From positions 280,252-344,251 of the forward strand of contig JACDDA010000002.1 of the NCBI GenBank assembly GCA_013817245.1: a DNA stretch of 64,000 nt. The letters are read 5' to 3'. Numbering within the stretch: position 1 is the stretch's first letter; every line of letters starts with the position of its first letter. The notes under the pieces were generated by a model. It saw only the letters and a program-made list of their open reading frames with translations, was not told the origin of the DNA and searched no databases. Positions 56,108 to 64,000 of this stretch are shown here, piece by piece. The position numbers and the translations under genes are program-made. Source of the DNA: Gammaproteobacteria bacterium. Lineage in GTDB: Bacteria; Pseudomonadota; Gammaproteobacteria; HTCC5015.

Positions 56108-56503
56108 TTAGTCCAGTGCAGTTAAAGTGGTAACGCTGATGCCGAGTGCGTCGGCGTAACGTTGCAGCAATGCGGCGGATAATTTTTTGAAAATCCGTGG
56201 TTGGAAGTGACGTTTAATACGCCATTGAAATAATCCCGTGCTTTGCGCTAACAACACGAGATCCATGCGTTGCTTGTACATATGAAACATTAATGGTGAA
56301 ACGGTATTTTGCAAACAGGCTTGTTTTGCAGCGGCGGCTTTTTCTTTGAAATCATCAACTGCTTGCAGGGTTACAATTTCTTCTGCTTGCCAGCCACTAG
56401 AACTAACAATATGAATGTTGCCATCAGCGCCGCGTGCATATACGGCTTTTCGATGTCCACCTAAAGCGATGTTCGCATCTTGAGGCACGTCCTGATCGCG
56501 CAC
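56108..56503 (-). CDS. Small cluster-specific protein, HTH-like C-terminus
   Basis: A 131-residue protein starting at GTG 56503, with GAGG eight bases upstream inside the end of the DarB-like gene. The C-terminal 50 residues (LAQSTGLFQWRIKRHFQPRI, then LLQRYADALGISVTTLTAL) look like an XRE-type helix-turn-helix. The N-terminal part shows GGHRKAVYARGADGN. It directly abuts its neighbours, so it belongs to the operon. It could be a local regulator or a structural partner of the enzymes; no family name is recognised. Confidence 0.65.
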   Translation of the reverse strand: MRDQDVPQDANIALGGHRKAVYARGADGNIHIVSSSGWQAEEIVTLQAVDDFKEKAAAAKQACLQNTVSPLMFHMYKQRMDLVLLAQSTGLFQWRIKRHFQPRIFKKLSAALLQRYADALGISVTTLTALD

Positions 56504-57652
56504 TTACACAACCTCTAAATAAACATAACCGCTGGAGAAACGTCCGCTTTCGGGAATGTACATCAAAATGGTTTCGCCGGTTTTTAATTTGCCACTGTGA
56601 AATAATTCATCGAGCATGATATACGCGGAGGCAGAACCAGTATTGCCTTTGGTCGCTAAGTTAGTAAACCAACGTTCTTGCGGAATAGGAAAATTCGCGG
56701 CTTCTAAATGTTTGATAATGAGTTTGCGAAAATATTCCGATGACATATGCGGCAAAAACCAAGTGACATCATCGGGGCGAATGCCGCGTTTTGTTTGCAG
56801 ATGCAACATCGGTATTTCAACTGTTTGTTCCATGACGTTTTCATTTAATAAACGAACATCTTGTTTGGTGCTGAAAATGGAACGTTGCGCCCATTCATCG
56901 GGCGTGAAATGCGCCCAGCCTTTCATGCTGCCATCGGCTTGTTGTTCGCAACCGGCATACATACAAGCAGGCATTACATGTGCTTGCGATATTATGTCTA
57001 TCCATTTAATTTTTAATGATGGACCTTGCGTGTTGGGTTTGTTTTGTAATAAACAGGCGCCAGCACCGTCTGATAACATCCAGCGTAAAAAATCTTTTTC
57101 AAAAGCAATTTCTGGACGTTCTTGTAAGGCCGCAACATTATGTTCGCTTTCGGCTTGATAATGACGCGCTTGCGCCTGTAAAGATGCGAGTTCGGAACCG
57201 GTTGCTACGGCACATTGTGCTTCGCCGGCGCGCACGGCTAACCAGGTATATTTCAATGCGGATATTCCGGATAAACAAACACCGGCCATGGAAACAATTT
57301 CGCAACGGGGCAGACCTAATTCGCCATGCACCATCACGCCATGATTAGGCAATAACTGATCTGCAATCGATGTGCCGGTAGCTAAGCAATCAATTTTATT
57401 GATATCAAGACCTTGTTGCGCAAAAGCGCGGATGGCTTCTGCGGTTAATTGGGCATTCGTGTGAGTAAATTCACCCGTAGTAGCATCAACTGCATAATGA
57501 CGACTGCGAATTCCATTGCTGCGCAAGACTAAAGCGCGCGCGCGCGAAGGTTTGCCATTAACAATACCTAAACGTTGTTCCATTTCATCATTAGAAACTG
57601 GCGCGTTCGGCATAAAGCTAGCGGTGTGCGTAATATAAACAGCAGAATCCAT
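56504..57652 (-). CDS. darB: DarB-like KAS III ketosynthase
   Basis: A 382-residue KAS III homologue with a full catalytic triad: Cys126 in SMAGVCLSGI, His302 in WFLPHMSSEY and Asn337 in TKGNTGSAS. The N-terminal SNDEMEQRLG...NGKPSRARALVLRSNGIRSRHYA strongly resembles DarB of dialkylresorcinol and flexirubin clusters, which condenses two acyl chains and closes the resorcinol ring. ATG 57652 is used; an in-frame GTG is 12 bp upstream. The DarA-like gene is immediately upstream. Symbol given by similarity; product unverified. Confidence 0.85.
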   Translation of the reverse strand: MDSAVYITHTASFMPNAPVSNDEMEQRLGIVNGKPSRARALVLRSNGIRSRHYAVDATTGEFTHTNAQLTAEAIRAFAQQGLDINKIDCLATGTSIADQLLPNHGVMVHGELGLPRCEIVSMAGVCLSGISALKYTWLAVRAGEAQCAVATGSELASLQAQARHYQAESEHNVAALQERPEIAFEKDFLRWMLSDGAGACLLQNKPNTQGPSLKIKWIDIISQAHVMPACMYAGCEQQADGSMKGWAHFTPDEWAQRSIFSTKQDVRLLNENVMEQTVEIPMLHLQTKRGIRPDDVTWFLPHMSSEYFRKLIIKHLEAANFPIPQERWFTNLATKGNTGSASAYIMLDELFHSGKLKTGETILMYIPESGRFSSGYVYLEVV

Positions 57653-57730
57653 AATAATGACCACGTTAAATTAATTTAAAAAAAATAGTTACATACGTGC
57701 TGAGTGCGGAGGTAGATTTTTTCAGTGTAT

Positions 57731-58648
57731 TTAATTACCCGAAGGCATTTCATAATAATGGCGCAACGTCTTGAGCCGTTGTTGGCGCAATGGACGTAGC
57801 AGACGTTGTATCAATAAGCTAAGTGGTACAACGGTTATAATTAAACAAATTAAAAAAATAATATAAACAATCAATATTGGCCAACGGCGTTTTTGTCCTG
57901 CGCGACCGATGCGCCGAATCAAGCCACCCCAAATACGGAAACTCCGAAAAGCGGCGGTTTCACTGATTAATAATTCAGGTTTTGCGGTTACCGCGCCTAA
58001 GTTTTGCAATAAAGCTTCCGGGCCACGTTCTTTGTCAGCGCGTAATGCTTGCTGCAAGGCATGACCAAATCGATCGCACGCTTGAATATCGCCTGCGGCT
58101 ATACCGGCGGCAGGCAGTCCCCAAAAAGCGTTGCGTTTGCCGGTTAATAACCAGCGTGGGGTGGTAATTAAACTGGCGATAGCACTGCCTTGATCGGTGA
58201 GCACGATGTTAGCACACAAGCGCGCACCTAAATTTGATAGTAGTTTTTTCATGGTTTCTTGCGCGATCAACCACATATTGCGACAAGCGATAACGGTGAC
58301 CACCGGTTTATTGCGTAATACCTGCGCCGCTTGTGGGCTTTGCAGAAATGCCGTAATGGGTTGAGACGGTGAGATGTACCAGACCTGATAGCCGATGATA
58401 ATCAAATCAAACTCTTCAGTGCCTTGCAACGTTAAGGGTTTAATTGGCGCGGGATCGAGATAGACGGATTCTGGAAATGCATCAAAAAAGCGCAAAATAG
58501 GCCACGGAAATGGCGGCGGATTTTGCGGTTGGATGATTTCCACATGCAGACTAATGTCCTCAGCGTCGGCTAATGGCTGCAAGACCCGCTGCATGACCTG
58601 ATGCAATTGACCGGTTTGGGAATAATAAATAGCGAGGACGCGTTTCAT
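57731..58648 (-). CDS. darA: DarA-like protein (flavodoxin-like fold, membrane-anchored)
   Basis: A 305-residue protein beginning MKRVLAIYYSQTGQLHQVMQ, a flavodoxin-type phosphate loop, and continuing with a flavodoxin-like alpha/beta core (FDLIIIGYQVWYISPSQPI, VVTVIACRNMW). A transmembrane helix lies near the C-terminus (about 260-282), followed by a basic tail. This matches the DarA proteins that accompany DarB in dialkylresorcinol/flexirubin loci and are thought to aromatise the ring. First gene of the nine-gene operon, with a 209-bp divergent region to mrp. Confidence 0.82.
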   Translation of the reverse strand: MKRVLAIYYSQTGQLHQVMQRVLQPLADAEDISLHVEIIQPQNPPPFPWPILRFFDAFPESVYLDPAPIKPLTLQGTEEFDLIIIGYQVWYISPSQPITAFLQSPQAAQVLRNKPVVTVIACRNMWLIAQETMKKLLSNLGARLCANIVLTDQGSAIASLITTPRWLLTGKRNAFWGLPAAGIAAGDIQACDRFGHALQQALRADKERGPEALLQNLGAVTAKPELLISETAAFRSFRIWGGLIRRIGRAGQKRRWPILIVYIIFLICLIITVVPLSLLIQRLLRPLRQQRLKTLRHYYEMPSGN

Positions 58649-58857
58649 GCGCGCATTTTAAAGATTTTTATCAACATAACCAGCTTTATACGGGCAGGTT
58701 GTGCCGTTGGTCACATGCAGCGGTACAGGACCGAAATGCTAAGGGAGGCGCGCTAGCAAAATAGACGCTATTTCAAGCTTATTACGCCTTATTGTGACTG
58801 AAGCTAGCGTGTAGAATGCCGACCCCGACGTATCAATAGCCTATTTAGGTGGCCGCG

Positions 58858-59946
58858 ATGGCAAATGTAACTTATGAACAAGTGAAGCAGGTGTTGGCCG
58901 AGTACCAAGACCCTTATTTGGGTACCGATTTGGTTAGCGCGCATGCGCTCAAAAATATCGAGTTGGCTGACGGCAACATTAAGGTGCAAATTCAATTAGG
59001 CTTTCCGGCTAAAACCTACGCCGATGAATTGGCAAGCAATCTGCGCGACGTCATTTCTGCGTTGGCCGGTGTTGCCTCGGTGGTGGTCGACGTGAGTTGG
59101 CAAACCAGCGCGCATGCGGTACAAAAAACCTTAAAACATTTCGATAATATTAAAAATATTATTGCGATTGCATCCGGTAAAGGCGGCGTAGGTAAATCCA
59201 CTACCGCTGTTAATTTAGCATTGGCGTTGGCCGCCGAAGGCGCGCGCGTAGGTATTTTAGACGCTGATATTTACGGGCCCTCAATGCCGCAAATGTTGGG
59301 CATTACCGGCAAACCAGATACTGATGGTAAAGGCATGTCGCCGAAAAATGCACATGGCATTCAAGCGATGTCGATTGGTTTTTTGGTGGATGAAGACACG
59401 CCGATGATTTGGCGCGGACCCATGGTCAGTCAAGCCTTAGAACAATTATTACGAGATACTCGTTGGGATGATTTAGATTATTTAATTATCGATTTACCAC
59501 CCGGCACCGGCGATACACAGCTCACGTTATCACAAAAAATTCCCGTGTCAGGCGCGGTGATTGTTACTACGCCGCAAGATATTGCGTTACTGGATGCGCG
59601 TAAAGCACTCAAGATGTTTCAAAAAGTAGAAGTGCCCGTGTTAGGCATCGTCGAAAATATGAGTTTGCATATTTGCACGCAGTGCGGACATGAAGAAGCT
59701 ATTTTTGGTAGCGGCGGCGGTGACAAAATGGCGCACGATTATGGCATCACTTTGTTGGGGCAATTACCTTTAGCGATGCAGATTCGTGAACAGGCTGATA
59801 ATGGTAATCCCACCGTCGTTGCAGATCCGAATGGTCGCATTGCGCATATTTATCGAGACATCGCGCGCAAAGTATCGGCACGCTTATCGCGTCGCGGTCG
59901 TGACTACGCAGCGAAATTTCCAAAAATTGTCATTCAAAACGATTAA
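58858..59946 (+). CDS. mrp: Iron-sulfur cluster carrier Mrp/ApbC
   Basis: P-loop NTPase that binds and delivers Fe-S clusters. The 362-residue protein has an N-terminal MIP18/DUF59 domain (about 1-85, [20 protein letters not shown]), the deviant Walker [21 protein letters not shown] and [12 protein letters not shown]. The cluster-bridging CxxC is in [13 protein letters not shown] 58858 with AGGTGG just upstream is preferred over GTG 58849. It precedes dcd by 35 bp. Confidence 0.96.
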   Translation: MANVTYEQVKQVLAEYQDPYLGTDLVSAHALKNIELADGNIKVQIQLGFPAKTYADELASNLRDVISALAGVASVVVDVSWQTSAHAVQKTLKHFDNIKNIIAIASGKGGVGKSTTAVNLALALAAEGARVGILDADIYGPSMPQMLGITGKPDTDGKGMSPKNAHGIQAMSIGFLVDEDTPMIWRGPMVSQALEQLLRDTRWDDLDYLIIDLPPGTGDTQLTLSQKIPVSGAVIVTTPQDIALLDARKALKMFQKVEVPVLGIVENMSLHICTQCGHEEAIFGSGGGDKMAHDYGITLLGQLPLAMQIREQADNGNPTVVADPNGRIAHIYRDIARKVSARLSRRGRDYAAKFPKIVIQND

Positions 59947-59981
59947 TTTTTTATTTACCCATAAAACAACAGAAGGTTGTT

Positions 59982-60548
59982 ATGAGCATAAAGTCAGATC
60001 ATTGGATTCGCCGCATGGCGCAAACCCACAATATGATTAGTCCTTTTGAAGCAGGTCAAGTGCGGCATCGTGACGAACAACGAATTATTTCTTACGGCAC
60101 ATCGAGTTACGGTTACGACGTGCGTTGCGCCGATGAATTTAAAGTATTCACCAACATCAACAGCACCATTGTGGACCCCAAAGCATTTGATGAAAAAAGT
60201 TTTGTCGATTTTAAAAGCGACTGCTGCATCATTCCGCCAAATTCTTTTGCGCTTGCTCGCACCGTTGAGTATTTTCGCATACCCCGCAGCGTGTTAACGG
60301 TTTGCTTAGGCAAGTCTACTTATGCGCGTTGCGGCATTATCGTCAACGTCACGCCGTTAGAACCAGAATGGGAAGGTCACGTGACCTTAGAGTTTTCCAA
60401 TACAACCCCACTGCCTGCAAAAATTTATGCTAACGAAGGCGTAGCGCAAATGTTATTTTTTGAATCAGATGAAGTTTGTGACGTGTCGTACAAAGATCGT
60501 GGCGGAAAATACCAAGGGCAACGTGGAGTGACCTTGCCAAAAACGTGA
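59982..60548 (+). CDS. dcd: dCTP deaminase
   Basis: Deaminates dCTP to dUTP, the main source of dUMP for thymidylate. The 188-residue sequence starts [19 protein letters not shown] and has [42 protein letters not shown] (Ser/Arg and the catalytic Glu) and the C-terminal [17 protein letters not shown]. Full length compared with E. coli (193). Probably co-transcribed with mrp. Confidence 0.97.
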   Translation: MSIKSDHWIRRMAQTHNMISPFEAGQVRHRDEQRIISYGTSSYGYDVRCADEFKVFTNINSTIVDPKAFDEKSFVDFKSDCCIIPPNSFALARTVEYFRIPRSVLTVCLGKSTYARCGIIVNVTPLEPEWEGHVTLEFSNTTPLPAKIYANEGVAQMLFFESDEVCDVSYKDRGGKYQGQRGVTLPKT

Positions 60549-60655
60549 AGAGTCTATTAATAGAAAGCGTTATCCCAATAAAAAAATGCTGAATTACATA
60601 ACGTTATTTGTGCGTTTACAGAAATAAAAAATGTCTAGATGAAGTAATATTATTT

Positions 60656-62989
60656 CTATACTTCTCTCATCACTTGCATATTCGTTATAACCGCTGCTAG
60701 CGCTTTATCGAATAAATTGTCTTCATTAATAATTCGTGAACGCTCGCAATCTAATTCATCTAAAAATTCTGCAATGTCTTTGAGCTCGGCGTGTGAGCCG
60801 ATGCTGTCAACAAAAATTAATTGCGTGGTTTCTTTTAGAACAGAGGAAAGCTTTAAGCGGCGATGAGGTTTGTCGCGTCCCATATAAACTTCGCACCAGG
60901 TGCCGGGCGTGAGTTCAGGCGGAATTTGCGCTAATAACGTTTCGATGTCGGGTTGTGTGGGCAGTGCGTCTTGCAAGGTAATATCGCCGACGTCATCGCC
61001 GTAATCAAATGGATCGCTCTTGTCATCAATCAAACCATATTCTTGATCGGCTTGCGGCGAGAATTTAAGCGTGTCGTATTCGCGTTCTTTTTCGGCGTAG
61101 AAATTTTCCAAGCCCGCCAACAAATTCGTGTCGCTGCGCGCTTGTTGGATTTTGGTTAAGGCTTGTTTAGCTTTTTTGATGACCGCCGCTTTGCGATCAA
61201 CAATAACGGATAATTGGTTTTGTGATTTTCCGGGTTGCGCGCTTTCTATGATTTGGCGAAATAAATCCACCGATGCGCGCCATTCATCACTGTCTTCGCC
61301 GAAGCGACGTTGAGTGTGTAGAAATAAAGGGGCAAACCCTTTTAAGACTAAGCTATGTAGCAAGCTCGGCAGTTCTTTGCCTTTTAAGAATTTGCGGATT
61401 TGTTGAATGACAATTTTTTTTATGTAGAGTAATTTCGCTTGGCTTTCCGCTTTAGTCCGCGTTTGATTTTCTTGTGCGAAAACAGTCTGTAATTCTTGTG
61501 TGGAAATATTACGCAGTTCATTTAACTGTTCAGTAAATATCGTTAAATCGTCAGTAAAGTTTTGGACAATATATTCGGTAGTAGCTTTTAGGCGTTGATA
61601 GATTGGGTCTTGGTGGTCTTCAATACCAATGCCCAGTTGCGCCATGTCGTTTAACAATAAACGCGCAGGATGCGTTTCTTGTTTTAGCAGTGTCACATCA
61701 AGTAGTGCTGCTTTTAAATACGGTATTTGCAAACGACTGAGCTGTACTTTGACGGGATCAGAAAGATCGGGGTCTTCTAAAATGGCGATGAAGATTTGGT
61801 TTACTAATTCGATAACATTTGATTCGGGTGTTGATAAGCGTTTTGCTTGGCTGTTAACGAATTGTTTAATATCGTTTTTGATGCGTGCCGCAATCGCTTC
61901 GGGATCGTGAATTTCTTCGGCTCCTGCGGGTGCGCTGCTTTGCAGATTGGACAACATGCCCATGAGGTCTGCGGTATCAATGGCCGGTGAGTTGGGATCG
62001 TAATCCGGTACTGAACTGGTGCCTTGATGTTTACCGGATAAAAAATCGTATAACAAACGCGAAAACGCGCTGTCTTGAAATGCATTGGCTTGTAGTTGGC
62101 CGGCCGCGAGCGGCACGATGTTGGACGGCATGATAAAACCACCACCCGCATGGCCACTACCAATATTCATTCCTGCCGGTAAGGCTTGCGGTGTTGCAAT
62201 GTTAGCGTAGCTACCGGGAGGCGCTTGATTTGCAAATGAAGGTGGTTGCGCGCTAGCTTGCACAGTTGGAATAGCCGCTGTGGCAGCTTGTTGGCTACTC
62301 TCTTGTTGTTTTTGTTGCTCAATGCGGAATTGATAAATCATTTCAAAATCCGGCGAGCTCGGATTTTCTTTTTCATTAATATAACCATTGTCTTGCAAGC
62401 TCGTCAGCACGCCTGCATAAATGGTTTTTAAATCACTAAAAGCTTGCTCAGAAAATGCTTTATAAATGGATCGGCGATCCACATGCGGAACGTCATGTTC
62501 TTCTAACAAACCTTGGAATAATAAAAGAATCCGTTGTGGCAAAATCGCGTCGGGTTCGGGTTGGTGTTTGAGCTCACGGCTTAAACGTACTAGCCCCCGT
62601 TTGATGGCGCGAATTTCGGGATCGTATTTTTCATGAATGCGGCCACCTAAGTCGCCGATCATGATGGACTCTTCGAGTGTGTCGTCTTCTATTAAAGATA
62701 AATTTAACGCATTGGGGTCATTTTCTACTGGAAGTTCGCTGCCTTCTAAAAAGGCGCGATAACGATGCATGAAACTTTTGGTGAGCGCCGGCCCCCAACT
62801 GGTTACATCTGAAACAGTTTTTGGTGCTGCGATGACGGCGTCCGGACTGATCGTTTCATCGTCTGCATAATCGTGACGGCCGCTGAGTTTTCCTAGGGTG
62901 TGTTGGATCAGTTTGCCGAATTGAACTGCGGCAAAATCACGGATTTCGAAAAAGGCTTTTTCTTGTTTGGTCTGCTGTTTTGTTGCCAT
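60656..62989 (-). CDS. DUF1631-family protein
   Basis: A 777-residue cytoplasmic protein of the DUF1631 family: an N-terminal conserved helical part (about 15-215), a Gln/Ala/Pro-rich low-complexity linker (about 225-300), then a long helical region. The C-terminal segment (about 685-770, TPGTWCEVYMGRDKPHRRLKLSSVLKETTQLIFVDSIG) is PilZ-like in appearance but lacks the RxxxR/DxSxxG pair for cyclic-di-GMP. Function unknown; the family is widespread in Pseudomonas and Xanthomonas relatives. Convergent with dcd. Confidence 0.8.
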   Translation of the reverse strand: MATKQQTKQEKAFFEIRDFAAVQFGKLIQHTLGKLSGRHDYADDETISPDAVIAAPKTVSDVTSWGPALTKSFMHRYRAFLEGSELPVENDPNALNLSLIEDDTLEESIMIGDLGGRIHEKYDPEIRAIKRGLVRLSRELKHQPEPDAILPQRILLLFQGLLEEHDVPHVDRRSIYKAFSEQAFSDLKTIYAGVLTSLQDNGYINEKENPSSPDFEMIYQFRIEQQKQQESSQQAATAAIPTVQASAQPPSFANQAPPGSYANIATPQALPAGMNIGSGHAGGGFIMPSNIVPLAAGQLQANAFQDSAFSRLLYDFLSGKHQGTSSVPDYDPNSPAIDTADLMGMLSNLQSSAPAGAEEIHDPEAIAARIKNDIKQFVNSQAKRLSTPESNVIELVNQIFIAILEDPDLSDPVKVQLSRLQIPYLKAALLDVTLLKQETHPARLLLNDMAQLGIGIEDHQDPIYQRLKATTEYIVQNFTDDLTIFTEQLNELRNISTQELQTVFAQENQTRTKAESQAKLLYIKKIVIQQIRKFLKGKELPSLLHSLVLKGFAPLFLHTQRRFGEDSDEWRASVDLFRQIIESAQPGKSQNQLSVIVDRKAAVIKKAKQALTKIQQARSDTNLLAGLENFYAEKEREYDTLKFSPQADQEYGLIDDKSDPFDYGDDVGDITLQDALPTQPDIETLLAQIPPELTPGTWCEVYMGRDKPHRRLKLSSVLKETTQLIFVDSIGSHAELKDIAEFLDELDCERSRIINEDNLFDKALAAVITNMQVMREV

Positions 62990-63054
62990 TCAATTCACCG
63001 ATTATTTCCCTAGAGTTTAGTATTGCCGGGCTGTGCTAGAGAAAATGTGTGCTC

Positions 63055-63723
63055 CTAATCTCGCAAACTGATGCAAGACCAGCCACGTTGTTCAGCGAGT
63101 GATCGCAGCCGTTCGTCTGGGTCTACCGCGACTGGGTGGGTAACGACATTTAATAGCGGCGCATCATTGTGCGAATCAGAATAAAACCAGCTGTGATCGA
63201 GGGTGGCTTGGTGTTCGCTTAACCATTGTTGCAGTCGTAAGACTTTGCCATTTTGAAAGCACGGGATACCGCTGACGCGACCGGTATAAGCGCCGTTGAT
63301 ACATTCGGGGTCGGTGGCTAATAAATGAGGAATGCCTAATCGTTGCGCAATGGGTTCAGTGATGAACCGATGAGTTGCGGTGATAATCATTAAAGTATGT
63401 TGCTGCGCACGGTGTTCGGCGATCAGTGCTTCGGCTTTGGGTAAAATCATCGGCGTAATGATATCGCGCATAAAGATTTCGCGTAATTGTAATAAATGCG
63501 CTAATGGATGTTGTGTCAGGGGTTGTAGCGCAAACGCGAGGAATTCATGAATGTTGAGTACGCCGCTTTGATACTGTTCGTAGTAGTGGCGGTTTTTGCT
63601 TTCGTAAGTTGCGCCATCAACCAAACCCTGCGCAACTAAAAAGCATCCCCAGCTGTAGTCGCTGTCGCCGTGTAGTAAAGTGTTGTCTAAATCAAAAATG
63701 GCTAATGGTGCTGTGATTGACAT
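63055..63723 (-). CDS. HAD-IB family phosphatase
   Basis: A 222-residue HAD phosphatase, SerB-like subgroup IB. Motif I is LAIFDLDNTLLHGDSD, motif II is the Thr in LMIITATHRFI, motif III is the Lys in GKVLRLQQWL and motif IV is FYSDSHNDAPLL. The helical cap lies between motifs I and II. The frame extends to 63888, but ATG 63723 (MSITAPLAIFDLDN) is the sensible start and clears the rppH start by 115 bp. Linkage to rppH is common in gammaproteobacteria. The substrate is unknown (a phosphoserine-like small molecule is possible). Confidence 0.9.
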   Translation of the reverse strand: MSITAPLAIFDLDNTLLHGDSDYSWGCFLVAQGLVDGATYESKNRHYYEQYQSGVLNIHEFLAFALQPLTQHPLAHLLQLREIFMRDIITPMILPKAEALIAEHRAQQHTLMIITATHRFITEPIAQRLGIPHLLATDPECINGAYTGRVSGIPCFQNGKVLRLQQWLSEHQATLDHSWFYSDSHNDAPLLNVVTHPVAVDPDERLRSLAEQRGWSCISLRD

Positions 63724-63838
63724 AGGACGAAAGACTCGCGTGTAACGGGTTTGCTGCATACTCGGCTTTGTGAAAAAATGCCGCGTGGCAATGTAAGGAT
63801 GCAGCGTGTGTGGCAGTATAACCTCAAAGGATGCGCAA

Positions 63839-64000
63839 GTGATTGATTCTGATGGATATCGTTTTAATGTCGGTATCATTATTTGCAATGCCGCAGGCGC
63901 TTTGTTGTGGTGTCGGCGGCGCGGTCAAGAGGCGTGGCAGTTTCCGCAAGGCGGCATGAAAGCTCAAGAAACACCGGAGCGCGCAATGTATCGCGAGCTA
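63839..64000 (+). CDS. rppH: RNA pyrophosphohydrolase RppH, N-terminal part
   Basis: Nudix enzyme that removes pyrophosphate from 5'-triphosphate mRNA ends and so triggers decay. The 54 visible codons read (V/M)[19 protein letters not shown]..., then [22 protein letters not shown], the beginning of the Nudix box. The start is GTG 63839, with AAGGA seven bases upstream. The gene continues beyond the right edge. Confidence 0.95.
   Translation, partial: MIDSDGYRFNVGIIICNAAGALLWCRRRGQEAWQFPQGGMKAQETPERAMYREL

Noticed and set aside
50788-58648. Aryl-polyene cluster
   Set aside because: Ketosynthase, chain-length-factor and ACP genes are shared with aryl-polyene loci, but the ammonia lyase, ketoreductase, dehydratases, LolA-like and MMPL exporter genes are missing, while DarA/DarB and BtrH-type genes are present.

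Overview
The window is a dense, ordinary-looking stretch of chromosome from a gammaproteobacterium. Evidence: the lptD-surA-pdxA order, mlaFEDCB, the mrdA-rodA-mltB-rlpA-dac-dat-ybeD-lipB-lipA block, rsxABCDGE-nth, mrp-dcd and an AmgK/MurU pair (absent from E. coli, known from Pseudomonas). Wobble positions are AT-rich and overall GC is low to moderate. I cannot fix the order; nothing fits the enteric group. I see no rRNA, tRNA, CRISPR, insertion sequence or phage gene.

Layout. 0-8.4 kb: outer-membrane biogenesis (PdxA partial, SurA, LptD, MlaA on -, MlaFEDCB on +). 8.4-11.1 kb: periplasmic cupin, an SbtA/SbtB-type bicarbonate transporter with its PII-like partner, and a DUF2059 protein. 11.1-19.9 kb: adk followed by the 2-oxoglutarate dehydrogenase/succinyl-CoA synthetase run sucA-sucB-lpd-sucC-sucD. 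20.1-29.6 kb: ppa, then the elongasome operon ending in lipoate genes. Its penicillin-binding-protein-5 homologue has lost all three catalytic motifs. 29.6-35 kb: thioesterase, stand-alone LpxA homologue, MurU-AmgK, YfaZ-like porin, MazG, TPR protein.

35.3-39.6 kb is a copper-chelating RiPP operon of the Hvf/bufferin class: a secreted precursor with seven EGKCG motifs (HvfA), a DUF692 multinuclear iron oxygenase (HvfB), its DUF2063 partner (HvfC), a DoxX membrane protein (HvfD) and, unexpectedly, a membrane-anchored FMN glutamate-synthase-like oxidoreductase in the middle.

40-50.7 kb: nth, the complete Rsx electron-transport complex, an M48 protease with a long C-terminal extension, LemA, MetG. 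50.8-58.6 kb: a nine-gene DarA/DarB-type (dialkylresorcinol/flexirubin-like) cluster with a BtrH-type protein, ACP, two ketosynthase-family proteins and an ABC-2 exporter, lying between metG and mrp, which are usually neighbours. 58.8-64 kb: mrp, dcd, a DUF1631 protein, a HAD phosphatase and the start of rppH.

The best candidates for new biology are the oxidoreductase inside the hvf operon, the DarAB/BtrH/ABC cluster with its altered ketosynthase triad, and the conserved-looking but catalytically gutted carboxypeptidase homologue in the rod-shape operon.
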